DNA of 64,000 nt from positions 62,001-126,000 of the forward strand of contig JADANN010000424.1 of the NCBI GenBank assembly GCA_018806985.1. Direction: 5' to 3'. Source of the stretch: Angiostrongylus vasorum. Taxonomy: Eukaryota > Nematoda > Chromadorea > Rhabditida > Metastrongylidae. The first letter of the stretch is position 1. Every line of letters starts with the position of its first letter. A model generated the notes under the pieces. The model ran no database searches. It was not told the origin of the DNA and saw only the letters and a list, made by a program, of their open reading frames with translations. Shown here one piece after another: positions 43,168 through 54,611 of the stretch. The position numbers and the translations under genes are program-made.

Positions 43168-46100
43168 ATGTGGGCAGTGTCTCTTCCGGCAGTACTACTG
43201 TTCAGTTGCTGCCCAGCTTTTGCACAAATTCATGTCCGAATCTGGCAACCAGACAAGGATTCTTCGACAATCGTCGAACCGAGCCGATTCTTCGATTTCG
43301 TCCAGTATCGTTCTGTTTCAAGCACCACCTACAGCGCCACGTCTGAACCGGGTATTACAACACAGGAGAACCCGGGTAACACCACCGCTGTCACGACTTC
43401 CAACACCGTCGACACTTCAACTATAAATCCAGGTATTTATACATACAACAATAAGACATGACTTCATTGGAACGTCCACTGAGCTGAATCACGGGGACTT
43501 CCATTGCCGAAAGGCTACTGAGTAATAATGTATGATAGAACACTTTAATGTCTGAAATGCTGTTTTCAAAGTAAATGGAGCGAGCCAGATGAGCATGGAG
43601 TTCTGCTGACCCGATGGCATTTTCATCAGTCGAACTCTTCACCTCTGAGAATTCCTAGTGATTTGTTGAACAAATGGCGCTTTGTAGAGCTAAAGAACCT
43701 ATCTCGCTTCTTTGGAAACCATCCTCTAATTTACTTACTTGATACTTGATACTTGAATGGCCTGTCCTTAGTGGTTGTGCGGACCCCAGTATAGTCTCCA
43801 ATTTTCGGAGATTTGCTGGCTAAGCCACCGTGGTTGCTTGGAGTCTCGAGGTCAGCCTGGCCAAAGTCGGCCCCAGGTCGTCACCACCACAGCCAGTCGC
43901 CGCCCTTGTGGATCAGAGGGAGATTTACCACCATGCCACTTTGATACCAAGACGGTGGTGTATCCTGGTATTGGTTTACTGTTAGCAGGCTTCCTGATGG
44001 GATCCCCGGACTCCTTCTCAGCTTGCCTGCCGTGGGATGAATCCCCCGCTCTACATCGCACAACATCCGACACCCAGGAACACTTCCCAGCCACGATGAG
44101 GCGGTAACCGTTGGGAGAAAAAATTTTTTCTAATCTTATTAATGTTAACTTTTTTATTTGCTGCCTACCACAATTTTTCACGGCAGGGTAGTATGCGAAA
44201 TACAACCATAATGATGCTGAAATATTTGCAAAACTCCGGACCGTAGGTGTCTACTGTGGGGATCGAGCACGCTATTACCCTTTTAAAAGTCTAACGCGTC
44301 CACCACCACACCATGCCGATCTTTCATTTCGCCTGTCTCTCAGCTATTTCATTATTTCGCTGTTATTTTGTTGTGATTGAATTATATAATTCCTTAAGTT
44401 CTTTAATCACTTGTAGAGAAGTTTGGTAGGAAAGAACTCATCGAGCAGGAATCGATCCAATGAAAATGGTACAATGAAAATCCTTCTCTATTAAAAAAAT
44501 CGTTTGTACGAAATATTTTTCTAATAAGAAAAAATTATATATGGCTCGTCGTCATCCACGTGTTAATATTTTACAATTCTTCTCGAATAAATCGAACTTC
44601 AGACTTGTCAAATATTCTGCAATGCATTAGTTTTGAGTGTACACGTGCAAACACGTCTCTGGACCAGATCGCACTGGAATACGGGGGATGCCATTCCGGA
44701 TCAATGTAGGACCCCCACTGCGACACCGGAAACAGCTGTCGTCTCCGTCTTCGCAAGCCTTCCGGAGACGTCGGGATGTACGGTCCGCTCTTCCAGCGCA
44801 GGCAACTGAAAGCATCCTAAACAGAATTCCACTAACCGTCATAACGGCCACCGCCATAGCATTGTTCTAGCGAGAAAGCCTCTAGGAAAAGACTAAATTT
44901 AAGATTAGTATCTGGAAACTCTGGAAAAGCGCAAGCTAAAAGCGGCGAACAGAAGTTCCCCTCTTTAGAAATAACATAGAAACAAACATAGTCTGTGGAA
45001 TTATCTATCATTGATGTGGTTGAGGATAGGGTGGAGCACACATAGAACACTGACCAATGTATTTGTGAAGTTTTTTAACCATGCGCTTAAAAGAAGCTCC
45101 GGAAGATGTCCTAAGGTGTTTTTTGCACTTTTTCACGAGAATCTATCATTCACTTTATCACTACCATTCCTAAACATCGTTTTTTCGAAAATCTCAACGA
45201 CCCTTTGAAGATGAGTGATCGTACCTGAAATGTTCGCGAGCAGATTAGAAATTGCTTCACTAAGTAGCGATTATTATTAATTACAGATAACTGACACTTG
45301 CAATTTCACGATTTCTCTTTTTTTTGTGGGAGTAGTTGAAGTGGTTTCAGTTCCGTCGACTGTTCACTGGACTCCGCCAACAACCGTCAACGTTTGTGGT
45401 GAAACCGATCCAACAGCTCTCATAGAGACTCTGAAAGATAGCGGTGTATACAATGAGATCTACATGGCACCTGACATCCTCACAGCCAGTAGGAATTTTC
45501 CGGATTTGGGTGGACGTAATTTTATGAAAGCGAAGAGTCGTTATCGATGCGATGATACCTGTGAAAGGTGAGATGGCAACGTTCATTGAAGTAGTATAGA
45601 AATAGTACTTTTACATAATTCATAAGTCCTTCCTGTCTGCAACAGATCGTTGTCTATCAGAACGTTCGGCTCCATCTGTTTTTGCGTAAGCGGTTCCTTT
45701 GCAGAGAACCAGTTCGGGTCATCAAAAATTCCTTCCGTAGTGCGAATTCTGAAGGAAGTCTTTCGAGTTTTCCCTTTAACTTTTTCTACCTCGTATGCTA
45801 CTCATTCATTTTGCTTCCTTTGCCCTACTTTTTCAAAACTTTTTGTAAATCTTCTGGCAAAAAGTTTTCTAGGACTAAAGTCACTCAGAAATTATCCCTT
45901 TCCGTCGACAGATCCCTTCTAATGGTAACGGCTAAGATGATTTCATGTAGAGTACCTCAAAAATCAGTGTATTGCAAAACATCCACTATAGAGGTGAAAA
46001 CAATAGAAAGTTGTTTCTTTTGTTACCCAAGTCGGAACAATGATATGAAAGGAATAACAGTTGCCGATAAACAACGACCGTGATAGAGCACGAACGTGAA

Positions 46101-49100
46101 GAACGATAAGCGCTGTGATAAAACCACTTCCGGATTCTCTAACTGCCATTCGAGTTGCAGAAAAATGAGAGGCTTTTTTGTCGATCTCAGAATCACATCA
46201 AAATATTCATATGCGAGCGATTCACGAGATTCCTATGACTGACATAATGTGGCCCGTTTTGTGATGTCATAACGGGGGTTTTTATTGGAACCAGCGATCG
46301 ATGTCAATGATGGTTTGTCGTAAGATGACGCTCATTAGATGCACTTTCTCCAACATTTGAACCGGAATTTTCTAGTGCAATTGCGCAACTCTAGGAAATT
46401 TTGTGTTGATTACACAGCATTTTATTTTTTTAAGGTCATCTGAACTAGTACGACTGGTGATGATTGGCGATGAACAGTCGGAACCGCCGTCGTTGGAATC
46501 GGAACAAAGTTGGTGGAACGAATGGACGCGGGAGAAACGGTAGCCTAAGACGTAATGGTGGCCTAACTCAACCGTTCCGCTTAACTGCCTAGGGTCGAAT
46601 TCTGCCTATCCGTCAACTTCCTTCCCCTAAATGGTTTTTTTTTCACCGTATTCCGCGCCAACGATTTTCTGGAATTTCCTTCTCTAATTTTTTTCCCTTT
46701 TTTTCTCTTAACGTTTTCTTCATTTCGACAACTTTATAGCTGTTAATTTGCAGCGCTAAAAAGGAATAAAAATTAAAGTTGTCATTGTTTTAGAAGAAGT
46801 TTCACTTCTAAATCGAAAAGTGAGCGGCTTCATGAACTGGAAAACAGTCTTCAAAATTTGCTGCGAGAGATGGATGAAATAAGTCGCGATGAGGTGGAAC
46901 AGTTCGACAGGCAATCGGAGCAGAAGGAGTAAGTACACGTAGTGATCATAGCAATCTTGAACTAGATGACTGACGAAGTATTGAACTAGATGACTGACTA
47001 TTAGACGTCTGCAGCGCGTTCGGAAACTTATAGAGTCGTTTCCCACCTAGGATCCCGAGAGAGCCGTTTAAGAGTTTCTCCAGTTCGTCACAACAAGCAA
47101 TTGCTAACCATTCAGTGGTATTTGCCACATTATGTCATCTAACGACTAGCTTCTTGCCAGGACGGCAATGATTCTTTGCCCTCCTTTACTCACTGCTGGT
47201 CTCCTGGGTGGAAATGTCGTAGTTCTTTCGGTTAGTGGGAAAGGAGCCAGTCATGGTTGGTGAACCCAGCAGAAGTCCTTCCAGAAGTTTCGATGGTGAC
47301 AGTTGTGATAATAACGCTAACACTAATAATGATATTAAAAAGGATAAAGAAGGCTGAAATATGAGGCAAACTCGGAACCACAGTGGGTTTCAAATCCTCG
47401 GTTACCCTTGCCGGACACTCACGTGCTATCCATCACACCAAAAAAAAGGTAATGGACTGTAAATAAAAGTTAAGACGAAGGATAAACAGTTTGGCGTTGT
47501 TCAGTCCTTAGAAATGTGGCATGCGTTCTACTACAGTCGTACTACCGCAGAGGTGACTGAATGCAAATTTGCCGTATACAGTGGCTTTCAGAGACCAACT
47601 GGTGTATCAGATCGGCACTGCTTTTCCTCCTATACAAGTCAGGTACCAATTTCACGATCCCTGAATGACAGAAGGTCTGGTGTGCTCGGGACGTGGGATG
47701 AACCCATTGGGCACGTATTTCAGGGGCACCTCTAACTACTGCGCTACACGGATCTAATGATAATAATAATAATGGCAAAGTGATAATAATATAAAATAAA
47801 GGTAATAAACCACTACCTTCTTCCTAAGATTTGAAGAAAAAAAAAGATTAAACAATTAGTTGGAAATGAAAATGTTTGTTGTTCAGTTAATTTTTTTCGT
47901 CTCCACTTTTTTAGCTCATCCATTTCTTTTCACTTTTCTTTATATCGAACCAAACTCTTTTTTATTAACTTTTAGAATGGGAGAGGTGGAGTAGCTTAAT
48001 GGTCTATGATGTCGTCGATCAACAAAGGCGGAATCAAAAGTGCTAGGTCTACCCCTCCCAGAAACTCTCCTGCAGTAAACATGGAGCGCCTTAGTCCGGC
48101 TATCTTCTGGATTGCAAGGGAAATCGACCCAGCATTCCATAGCTTTCATAAAGAAGACAAAATCTACAAGTTGCAGCTGAAACAACAAGCAAAATGTTCG
48201 AAGATCATTCTGGATGATGAGTGTGAGGAAAACGAATCAAACACGAGAAGTGCCGGGATCCGCACAGTAGATGTGATAACGGATCATATAAAATAAAAAG
48301 AATCTTTCAAAATGAAAGCCTTCCATATACGGCGTGTGTAGCGCAGTGGTCGGAGGCGTCCTGCAATACAAAGGGATCGATCTCTGCGCTCAAGGTTCAC
48401 TAAACCTGCCATTCCTCCGGTATCGGCAAATTGTTACCAGACTTGTCTGGGAGGATAGCAGCACCGGCGATGCATCGTTAGGCAACTGCGAGTGAAGGCC
48501 ATTCAATCACCTGCAGCGATGCTTAGTGAAGTCGAATGCATGGCTCATCACTCAGGGATTGATCAACGCCGAGAGCTTTATCCTTTATCCTTTCTCTCAT
48601 ATGTAACGCGTTGAGAAATCTAGAGCGAAATTTTCAGCAGGCTTGGATTCAATGTTATCTATTCTATCTGAGTATGGGACAAAATTTATTGTAATTGTAC
48701 TTGTATTTGTGATTATGGAAAACGTAAAAAAAGATTTGTTGCAGATTTGATCGCTTTTTCGCAAATCAGTTGAGAAGAGATGCGCTTCTTCCGTCGCGAA
48801 GACAGCGAAGTACAAGTGCCGAACTTACGGTCAGAAACTCGGGTCTCGCAAGGGATATAGTCGGTAGTTCTTGTTTTTTTGTCAATCAAGGATTTTCCCA
48901 CTACAATAATTTTTTTGTCGAATTGAATTTTCTCAGGAACGACAATTGCTCTGGAATGTCGCAACGACGACCTTCAATCAGGGTAACTTCAAATAGTTCC
49001 GTTCGCTTCCGTCGTTCGTTTTAACCTTTGTATCTTTATCACTGTCATCACCTGCATCACCTGTAGTCCCGTTGATCGTCGACTGACTCGAGCGGGCGCC

Positions 49101-52100
49101 AGTAAACCTTCCATTTTTCCCTGTCACGTGCAAAAAGTAGTCCAGTGGGTTCTTATTGCTCTAAGGACTCCTTGAGCATCATATCTTTCTTCTAGGCTTT
49201 TTCAGTTTCACAGACATAAAAATAATCTGCACCCAGTCAGCAGTTGAATTTTTTCCAGAAATTGTTGGAAAGTTACTTCGTAGAGTTTTTTATGAATTGC
49301 TCGGTTTCATTTTATTGGTCTCGATGAAACCGATGCAACTTTAACCTACAGGTGCCGAAGCATCATTTTGTGTGGCTCGCGCATGAAATGAATTCTAATT
49401 TCTGTCATTGCGGACTTACTGGTTTTTCAAAAATTGACGGCAATACCTCGCTAACATGGGTTAAGGGGTTTTTTTTGTACCCGCCTATTCTACGATAATT
49501 CGATGTTTTTCTTCAATAAGCAGACACGAGGTTGTTATTACAGAATTTATTACGGTACAATAGCTGAAGTTTCGGCTTCTTCAGAGTCTGAAAAGGTCCA
49601 TTTGAGATGCGATCTACTCAGCCAAACACTTTCATAGCCCTAGCAGATAAAACTTAACGAATAAATTTGCATCCGCATAAGAAACAGTTTTATTCTACGA
49701 CAGTCATGATTCATCGCATGTGGGCGCGTGTAGCACATTGGTCGGAGGCACCCTGCAACACACACGTGGAATCGATCCCCGCGCACATGACCCACCAAGC
49801 CATTCATCCCTACGGGGTCGGGAAATTGGTACCAGACTTGCCTGGGAGGATAGCATCACTGGCTCGATACATCGGTAGGCCACCGGAGTCATTGTAAAGG
49901 CCAGATATGCATTCAATCACCTCCAAAGGATGCTTAATGAAGTCGAATGCATGGCGCATCCCTAAAAGGATTGATCAACGCTGAGAGCTTTATCCTTTTA
50001 TCCTTCTATCCATAATTCATCATAGCCACTGGAATTGAAATAACAATCAATTGCTACTCAAATTACCTGCTAGTGAGCTCGTTCGAGAAAAGATTTCTGT
50101 TATGTTTCTAAGTGCGAAGGAGAGCTTCCCGCGCACCACGCCCCCCAAGAGAATCGTGCTGGATAAGCCATCGAATGATTGAAAAAGGCAAAAATTCTCA
50201 TGCGGCAAAGCAAGTAGCCGAAGGGATAATGAGTCATTTATGATCCACATCCAGTTTGTAACGTCATGTACGTTTCACATTGTTACCAATATGTTCAGTA
50301 GAAAGTGGTACCTTTGTATCACTTGTATTCTTGTTAACTTTTGAGTGAGTCTAATCGACACTTGTAACATCCTTATGTCTCAGAGCCGCTTGCTGTGTCT
50401 GCTGTGGCGGTCTGAGTTTATCAGGAATGGTTGAGAAATTTGTGCTAGTAAATAACTAAATAACAAGGAAAAAAAAAGATGAATCATCTGGCGCTGATGA
50501 ATTCCTAGGGAATAGTTCATGCAATCGACTTCGTTAAGCATGGAGGACGTGGTTTAAAAGAGATTTGGAGTATACAATGACTTACGATGAATCAAGCCTA
50601 CCCATATATCAAGTTAGTGCTGGATTTTCTCAGAGAAGCGTGGTACCAATTCGCCAAAACCAGTGCAATGGAGGGCTGCATGGGTTCAGAATCTAGGATC
50701 GAACCGACGACCACACGTGTGTGTTGCAGAGAACCCTACCCACAACGCTACACGTATCGATTAAAACACAACGCCCGCGAGGCTCTTAGTGTCCCCTGCC
50801 GTTTGCGACGGCGTCTAATTTCCATCCTTTACAGACCTGTTGGTTTTTAATAGTAATTCGCCGCTAACTAGAGGACTTGAGGGGTTTTGATCATGACGTT
50901 ACTGTAGGAGAGACTTTGTTCCATTCTCTATAGTTGTGAGTGATGTGTATGCAACTGTTACATGCTGCATGTTACTGTGGTCCATCATGCAAGCATATTT
51001 CTGTCATCATTCGGAAAAGTTTTACAAAGTATGCTATGACTATATTTTGTCGTTTTTTTTTAAAATACTAGTGATTAGAACTGAAGTAACAGTCAACTCC
51101 CAGTCAATGAACTCGTTCGAGAAGTTTTTGTATGTTTCTAAGTGCAGAATAGAGCTTTTCCTGGCCGACGTCCCCTACACCATCTGTGTTGAATAAGCTT
51201 TGGAATGTTTACAAGAAGTCTAGGGAAAGTCTCAATGCGCCAAGATAAACCATCGGAATGAAAAAGGACCGTTATAGAGCTCATTCCAGCCACACGGGCG
51301 CCGAGTTTATGGAATTCACACTATAGGCTATGTTGTTTGGGAAGAAATTTTAAATTTGGAATCCGAACCATCTCAATTTTATTCGGAGACATTGTAGTGA
51401 CAACTATTAGTAATAGTGAGGAGGAAGAAGACTGAAAAGTTGATTGAAAAAAATTTGTCGCTCATCATAAAAGGATAAAGGATAAAGCTCTCGACGTTGA
51501 TCGATCCCTGAGGGATACGCCATGCATTCGATTTCATTAAGTATCGTTGGAGGTGATTAAATGTATATCTGGCCTTTAGAGTGACTCGCGCTGGCCTGCC
51601 GATGTATCGAGCCAGTGCTGCTATCCTTCCAGACGAGTCTGATACCAATTTCCAGACCCCGAAGGGATGGAAGGCTTGGTGGGCCATGGGCGCTGGGATC
51701 GATTCTACGTGTGTTGCAGGGTGCCTCCGACCACTGCGCCACCCGCGCCCTGTCGCTCATCATATGACTGTAAAATTCTCTACTAATACTGGAGTCGTAG
51801 TTGCTGTGAAATCGCACCACCGTATCGCTCTTTCTAATCCATTTGAAGCTTATCATTGCTGGTTTTGTATTTCTTTAAACGTATCCATTACAGTGGAACC
51901 CAACCATAAGAGAGAATTGTCGCATTTGTAAGCTTTGATGGTGGACTGTTTGATAAAAAAGGGAAGATAACGGGTGGACTAACAAAACTGTGAAGCGGAC
52001 TCCAAGAGAATGGAAGCTACTTCTGAGACGATCGCCCACTTGATAAGCAGACGTGTTCGTGGCCCGCGTCAACTAGCGACTCCCGACTCACGAACTGGGT

Positions 52101-52694
52101 TCGCAGCCGCCGTCATGCTCGAAGCAGCCCAGCATCTCACCATTTACAATGATTTTGCAAGAAACCCACGAATGAAAAACGCGTTGTGGCTCCCAGCACA
52201 TTTAAGAAAGAACCATTTGTGAGGAATCGCCGTCCAAAAGGAGATGAAGAAAGAAAGAATGTACCGCAACTAGTTCGTGTTGACCCAGCACGCTTACGGT
52301 TAAAATTATACGTGTTATCTGATCATCATCAAATTACCACTGAGTACTATCTGTTTGAGCACTGCAGTGTTTGATCGATCTTTCCCACTTTTGAGATCGC
52401 GATGTTTAGTGGAACCCACATCGATTTGATGCACTCTTTCCGACGTTGATTTTGTTTTTTGCAAGATCGTTGCCCATCGAAAGGAAACATTTTCTTTCTT
52501 TTTTCTTTACTCTTTCAAAACAACAACCTTTCCTGTAACATCCATCTTCTTCACTTTAATACAGCAGTGACCCTGTTATAGTCAATGGGACCTGCTATCA
52601 AAGTTCACTGAACGGCAGCACCGACTCGACTCGACCGACTACATTGGATTCGATTCAGTTTGGTGGGGATGTTGATCACTTTGAGGATGAATAA
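43168..52694 (+). CDS. Unrecognised nematode gene, divergent from PDE8 (multi-exon)
   Basis: I do not recognise the family. Phase-consistent exons: about 43168-43432, 45351-45567, 46435-46539, 46794-46928, 48745-48863, 48937-48982, then less certain 51962-52370 and a last exon 52565-52694. The first exon begins MWAVSLPAVLLF (possible signal peptide) and is Thr/Ser-rich. The second carries GETDPTALIETLKDSG and FPDLGGRNFMKAK. The third to fifth are charged and likely cytoplasmic. The last ends GGDVDHFEDE then TAA. Lead and trailing bases fit at every junction from 43432 to 48982. The start is uncertain because 42.84-43.43 kb is open in all three plus frames. A possible extra exon lies at 44642-44775. 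SINE-A copies fill several introns. Confidence 0.6.
43735..44125 (+). repeat. R2 dispersed repeat, full copy
   Basis: ACTTGATACTTGATACTTGA to CGATGAGGCGGTAACCGTTG. Lies in the first intron of the divergent unknown gene. Confidence 0.75.
44195..44340 (-). repeat. SINE-C copy
   Basis: GAAATACAACCATAATGATG to ACCACCACACCATGCCG. Confidence 0.7.
44642..44808 (+). CDS. Possible extra exon, strand uncertain
   Basis: GC-rich island in an AT-rich intron. The plus frame reads TRLWTRSHWNTGDAIPDQ to TGA at 44808 and could splice in phase with both 43432 and 45351 (donor GTACGG at about 44776). The minus frame also reads as a signal-peptide-like protein start (MAVAVMTVSGILFRMLSVAC at 44857-44798). Only one can be right. 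Confidence 0.25.
45351..45567 (+). CDS. Exon of the divergent unknown gene
   Basis: 71 codons after a canonical GGTTTCAG acceptor, ending at GTGAGA. It includes VHWTPPTTVNVCGETDP and YNEIYMAPDILTASRNFPD. It has four cysteines in total (VCGET, RYRC, DDTC). It accepts phase 1 from the 43432 donor and leaves in phase 2. Confidence 0.65.
46435..46539 (+). CDS. Exon of the divergent unknown gene
   Basis: 34 codons, SSELVRLVMIGDEQSEPPS then ESEQSWWNEWTREK. Acceptor TTTTTTAAG, donor GTAGCC. Phases match both neighbours. Acidic and tryptophan-rich at the end. Confidence 0.6.
46794..46928 (+). CDS. Exon of the divergent unknown gene, predicted coiled coil
   Basis: 44 codons. Acceptor TTGTTTTAG, strong donor GTAAGT. 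It reads SKSERLHELENSLQNLLREM then DEISRDEVEQFD. Heptad-spaced leucines and high charge suggest a coiled coil. Confidence 0.65.
46957..46999. repeat. About 23 bp tandem duplication
   Basis: TTGAACTAGATGACTGAC occurs twice. Confidence 0.8.
47475..47758 (-). repeat. SINE-A copy, diverged
   Basis: GGATAAACAGTTTGGCGTTG to CACCTCTAACTACTGCGC. Lies in an intron of the divergent unknown gene. Confidence 0.7.
47975..48297 (+). repeat. SINE-E full copy
   Basis: Begins GAGAGGTGGAGTAGCTTAAT (box A-like). It shares CATAAAGAAGACAAAATCTA and GTGAGGAAAACGAATC with the 22.2 kb copy. The tail is GATCCGCACAGTAGATGTG. Confidence 0.6.
48330..48592 (+). repeat. SINE-A copy
   Basis: Head GGCGTGTGTAGCGCAGTGG to tail TTTATCCTTTATCC; small internal deletion. 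Confidence 0.8.
48745..48863 (+). CDS. Exon of the divergent unknown gene
   Basis: 39 codons, FDRFFANQLRRDALLPSRRQ then STSAELTVRNSGLARDIV. Acceptor TTGTTGCAG, donor G/GTAGTT. The basic RSTS stretch could be a kinase site (inference). Phase matches the 46928 and 48937 boundaries. Confidence 0.6.
48937..48982 (+). CDS. Short exon of the divergent unknown gene
   Basis: 46 bases, TTIALECRNDDLQS. Acceptor TTTTCTCAG, donor GTAACT. It is separated from the previous exon by a 73-base intron, typical of nematodes. Confidence 0.6.
49720..50015 (+). repeat. SINE-A full-length copy
   Basis: Head GGGCGCGTGTAGCACATTGG to tail GAGCTTTATCCTTTTATCC. Confidence 0.8.
50045..51330. repeat. Two related dispersed repeat fragments
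   Basis: 50045-50260 and 51095-51330 share GCTCGTTCGAGAAAAG and GTATGTTTCTAAGTGC-like blocks. Not assigned to a family. Confidence 0.4.
50475..50765 (-). repeat. SINE-A copy, strongly diverged
   Basis: GGCGCTGATGAATTCC (tail side) to CAACGCTACACGTATCG (head side). Confidence 0.55.
51470..51752 (-). repeat. SINE-A copy
   Basis: Double tail unit (AAAGGATAAAGGATAAAG) and a well-preserved head (CGACCACTGCGCCACCCG). Confidence 0.8.
51962..52370 (+). CDS. Coding-like block in three successive frames (exon(s) of the divergent gene)
   Basis: Three open stretches follow each other in different frames. First EDNGWTNKTVKRTPREWKLL, in phase with the 48982 donor. Then HLISRRVRGPRQLATPDSRT (from 52004). 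Then NEKRVVAPSTFKKEP and KNVPQLVRVDPARLRLKLYV (to about 52344). All look protein-like, and no good TTTCAG acceptors separate them. Either small introns, assembly errors or decay explain this; I cannot choose. Confidence 0.4.
52565..52694 (+). CDS. Last exon of the divergent unknown gene
   Basis: Acceptor TTTAATACAG. It encodes SDPVIVNGTCYQSSLNGS, then TTLDSIQFGGDVDHFEDE and TAA. A donor GA/GTACTA at about 52343 would join it in frame. Confidence 0.55.
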
Positions 52695-53434
52695 CAAGCA
52701 CTGCCCATAGACAAGAAACCTATTCTTCATTCATCTCTTCATCTAATCATGCTCATGCTCTCATGCATCGCATTCTCACAGCTGTTAATTCCCTAAGTCT
52801 TGCGGATTTTTAACAGTATTCTGCCAGACATAGTAGGTTATCAAGATCTTCGTGAATTTGGTAGTTATGAAACTCTGCAGATGTTCTAAATAATGCCTTC
52901 ATTTGCTGAGTTCACGTAAAATACCCTACTCTTCCCAAATTCTTAAAGATAAAATATATGGATTTTGTTGGAGTTCCAGTATAAAAATCCGCAAAATCGA
53001 AAGCGAATCAATATCACTAGGAATGTAGTGAGAAAAAAGACAAACCATGGATTTTCAGTCCTTTCTTAAGGAAGTGTACCGATCTTCCCTACCTACCAAG
53101 TTCATCATTTCACAAGCCTTTCATTTTTCTAGAAGCTTCCGACTAATGTACATTGCTAAGTAGAACATTTCGGTTTTTTATCATTTTATTTTATATTTTT
53201 TATTTTATATGACCCGTCTTCACATGTACTGTGCGGATCCTCAGCACTTCTCACATTCGATTCGTTTCCTCGCATCCATCGTCCACAAAGATCTTCCAAC
53301 TTCTACGTGTGGCTTCAGTTACTGCTTGAGGACTTTCATTTCATCTTGAATGTCGCAGAATGCTGGTCGTGTCGATTCTCCCTGGAGTTCTGAGATAGCT
53401 GTGCTGTAGCGTTCCCAATTGGATTGCAGAGAGC

Positions 53435-53572
53435 GATTTTTTCCCGGACAAGTCCGATAGCGATTTTCCGACTCCGGAGTGATAAGAGGCTTGGTTGGCC
53501 TGGGATGAAATCGAACTCGCACCATGTTCGTGATGACAGACATCGCTACCACTGTGCCATCCGTCCCTTGTT
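53435..53572 (-). repeat. tRNA-like SINE fragment, separate family or diverged SINE-A
   Basis: On plus: CCCGGACAAGTCCGATAGCG, then GATGAAATCGAACTCGC (antisense box B) and CTACCACTGTGCCATCCG (antisense box A). Confidence 0.5.
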
Positions 53573-53931
53573 ACACAAATTGCAGATGACAAATGGTGAT
53601 AAAATTGCTTCTCCCATCGGCAAAACACAAAAGAAGAGCATACCTGATTTTCTTTAGAAATCGACCTTATTAAACTAATCACGACAATTCATTATGTTAT
53701 AATAAATGACACTCTGGTTGATGCAGTGACAACCACTCGACGTTGGGACGGATTTCACTGCATTTGATTTACGATGTTTATTTCGTCGCCAAGAGTGTTT
53801 CGCCAAACTTTTTGTATTAAATCGATGGCTTTCCACCAGCAGATGTTGTCCCAGGTGTGGTCAGGAAAGTTCTATTCTACACATGATAATTCACAAGCAG
53901 CCGTTTTTCGGACGAGTTTGTTCGTTAATTA

Positions 53932-54054
53932 ATGGAGAGTTTTGCTGGTGACGTAGGCACAAAGATATCCTTGCAGTCGAGAGTCACAGATGACGAGCTT
54001 AACCAGGAAGTATTTGGTGCCAAAATGAATATGTATGCGCTTCGCAGAAGATAA
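53932..54054 (+). CDS. Short open frame, 40 codons
   Basis: ATG at 53932 to TAA: MESFAGDVGTKISLQSRV then DDELNQEVFGAKMNMYALRR. Composition is protein-like and it lies 320 bases upstream of the IL-17-like exon. No splice donor is obvious, so it may be a terminal exon or chance. Confidence 0.25.
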   Translation: MESFAGDVGTKISLQSRVTDDELNQEVFGAKMNMYALRRR

Positions 54055-54375
54055 TTGCTTTTGTACGAAAAGAATAGCGCGGAACTATTGCTAATGATGA
54101 GCGACCCTCTTTTTTTGTGAGGGATTGGGTCGGGGCACAGCGGACAATGTCCATTGATTCTGGCCCAGCATGAAAGCAACGAAATCGGGTGCCTTAAGCT
54201 ATGAACACTAAAAATCACAAGTCGCTACCAGTTGACAGTTTAGGGAACTCTCGAATATTATAGTCGCTGCTAAAATTCCAGTAACGTGTGGAGCAAACTT
54301 AGTGGAGCAGAAGCAGCCTTTCGAAACAGATATTACTACGGACACTCGTTTTCTAACTATAACTCTCTCATTCAG

Positions 54376-54526
54376 ATACCATCTGTGTTCATCTTGTCGT
54401 GCCGTCCGTCATCTTCCTCGTACCTACTTCCCACGTATTCTAAACGAAGTGATCTGCGGTGAAAGCACTTGTGTTCGTGGGGATGGAAGATGTGCACAGC
54501 GATTCCTACCTCTGAAGGTTGTTTAA
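54376..54526 (+). CDS. Cysteine-rich exon resembling the IL-17 domain
   Basis: Acceptor CTCATTCAG, stop TAA at 54524 (or a donor at AAG/GTTGTT just before it). It encodes YHLCSSCRAVRHLPRTYFPR then ILNEVICGESTC and GDGRCAQRFLPLKVV. The order PR-x-I-x-E-x-x-C, a spaced second Cys, G, then a hydrophobic strand is like the C-terminal half of IL-17 cytokines (known in nematodes as ilc-17). The upstream exon with the signal peptide was not found. Only a likeness; other cystine-knot proteins are possible. Confidence 0.4.
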
Positions 54527-54611
54527 TCGATGCTCATAATGTAAATTCTTTATGCTTATTCTAAGCAGGTTGTCTAACTCCTACTCACTGACTTCTTCTT
54601 TTTTCCATAGC

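Noticed and set aside
48006..48296. A 96-codon plus-strand open frame
   Set aside because: Lies wholly within a SINE-E copy that is similar to non-coding copies at 22.2 and 36.2 kb.
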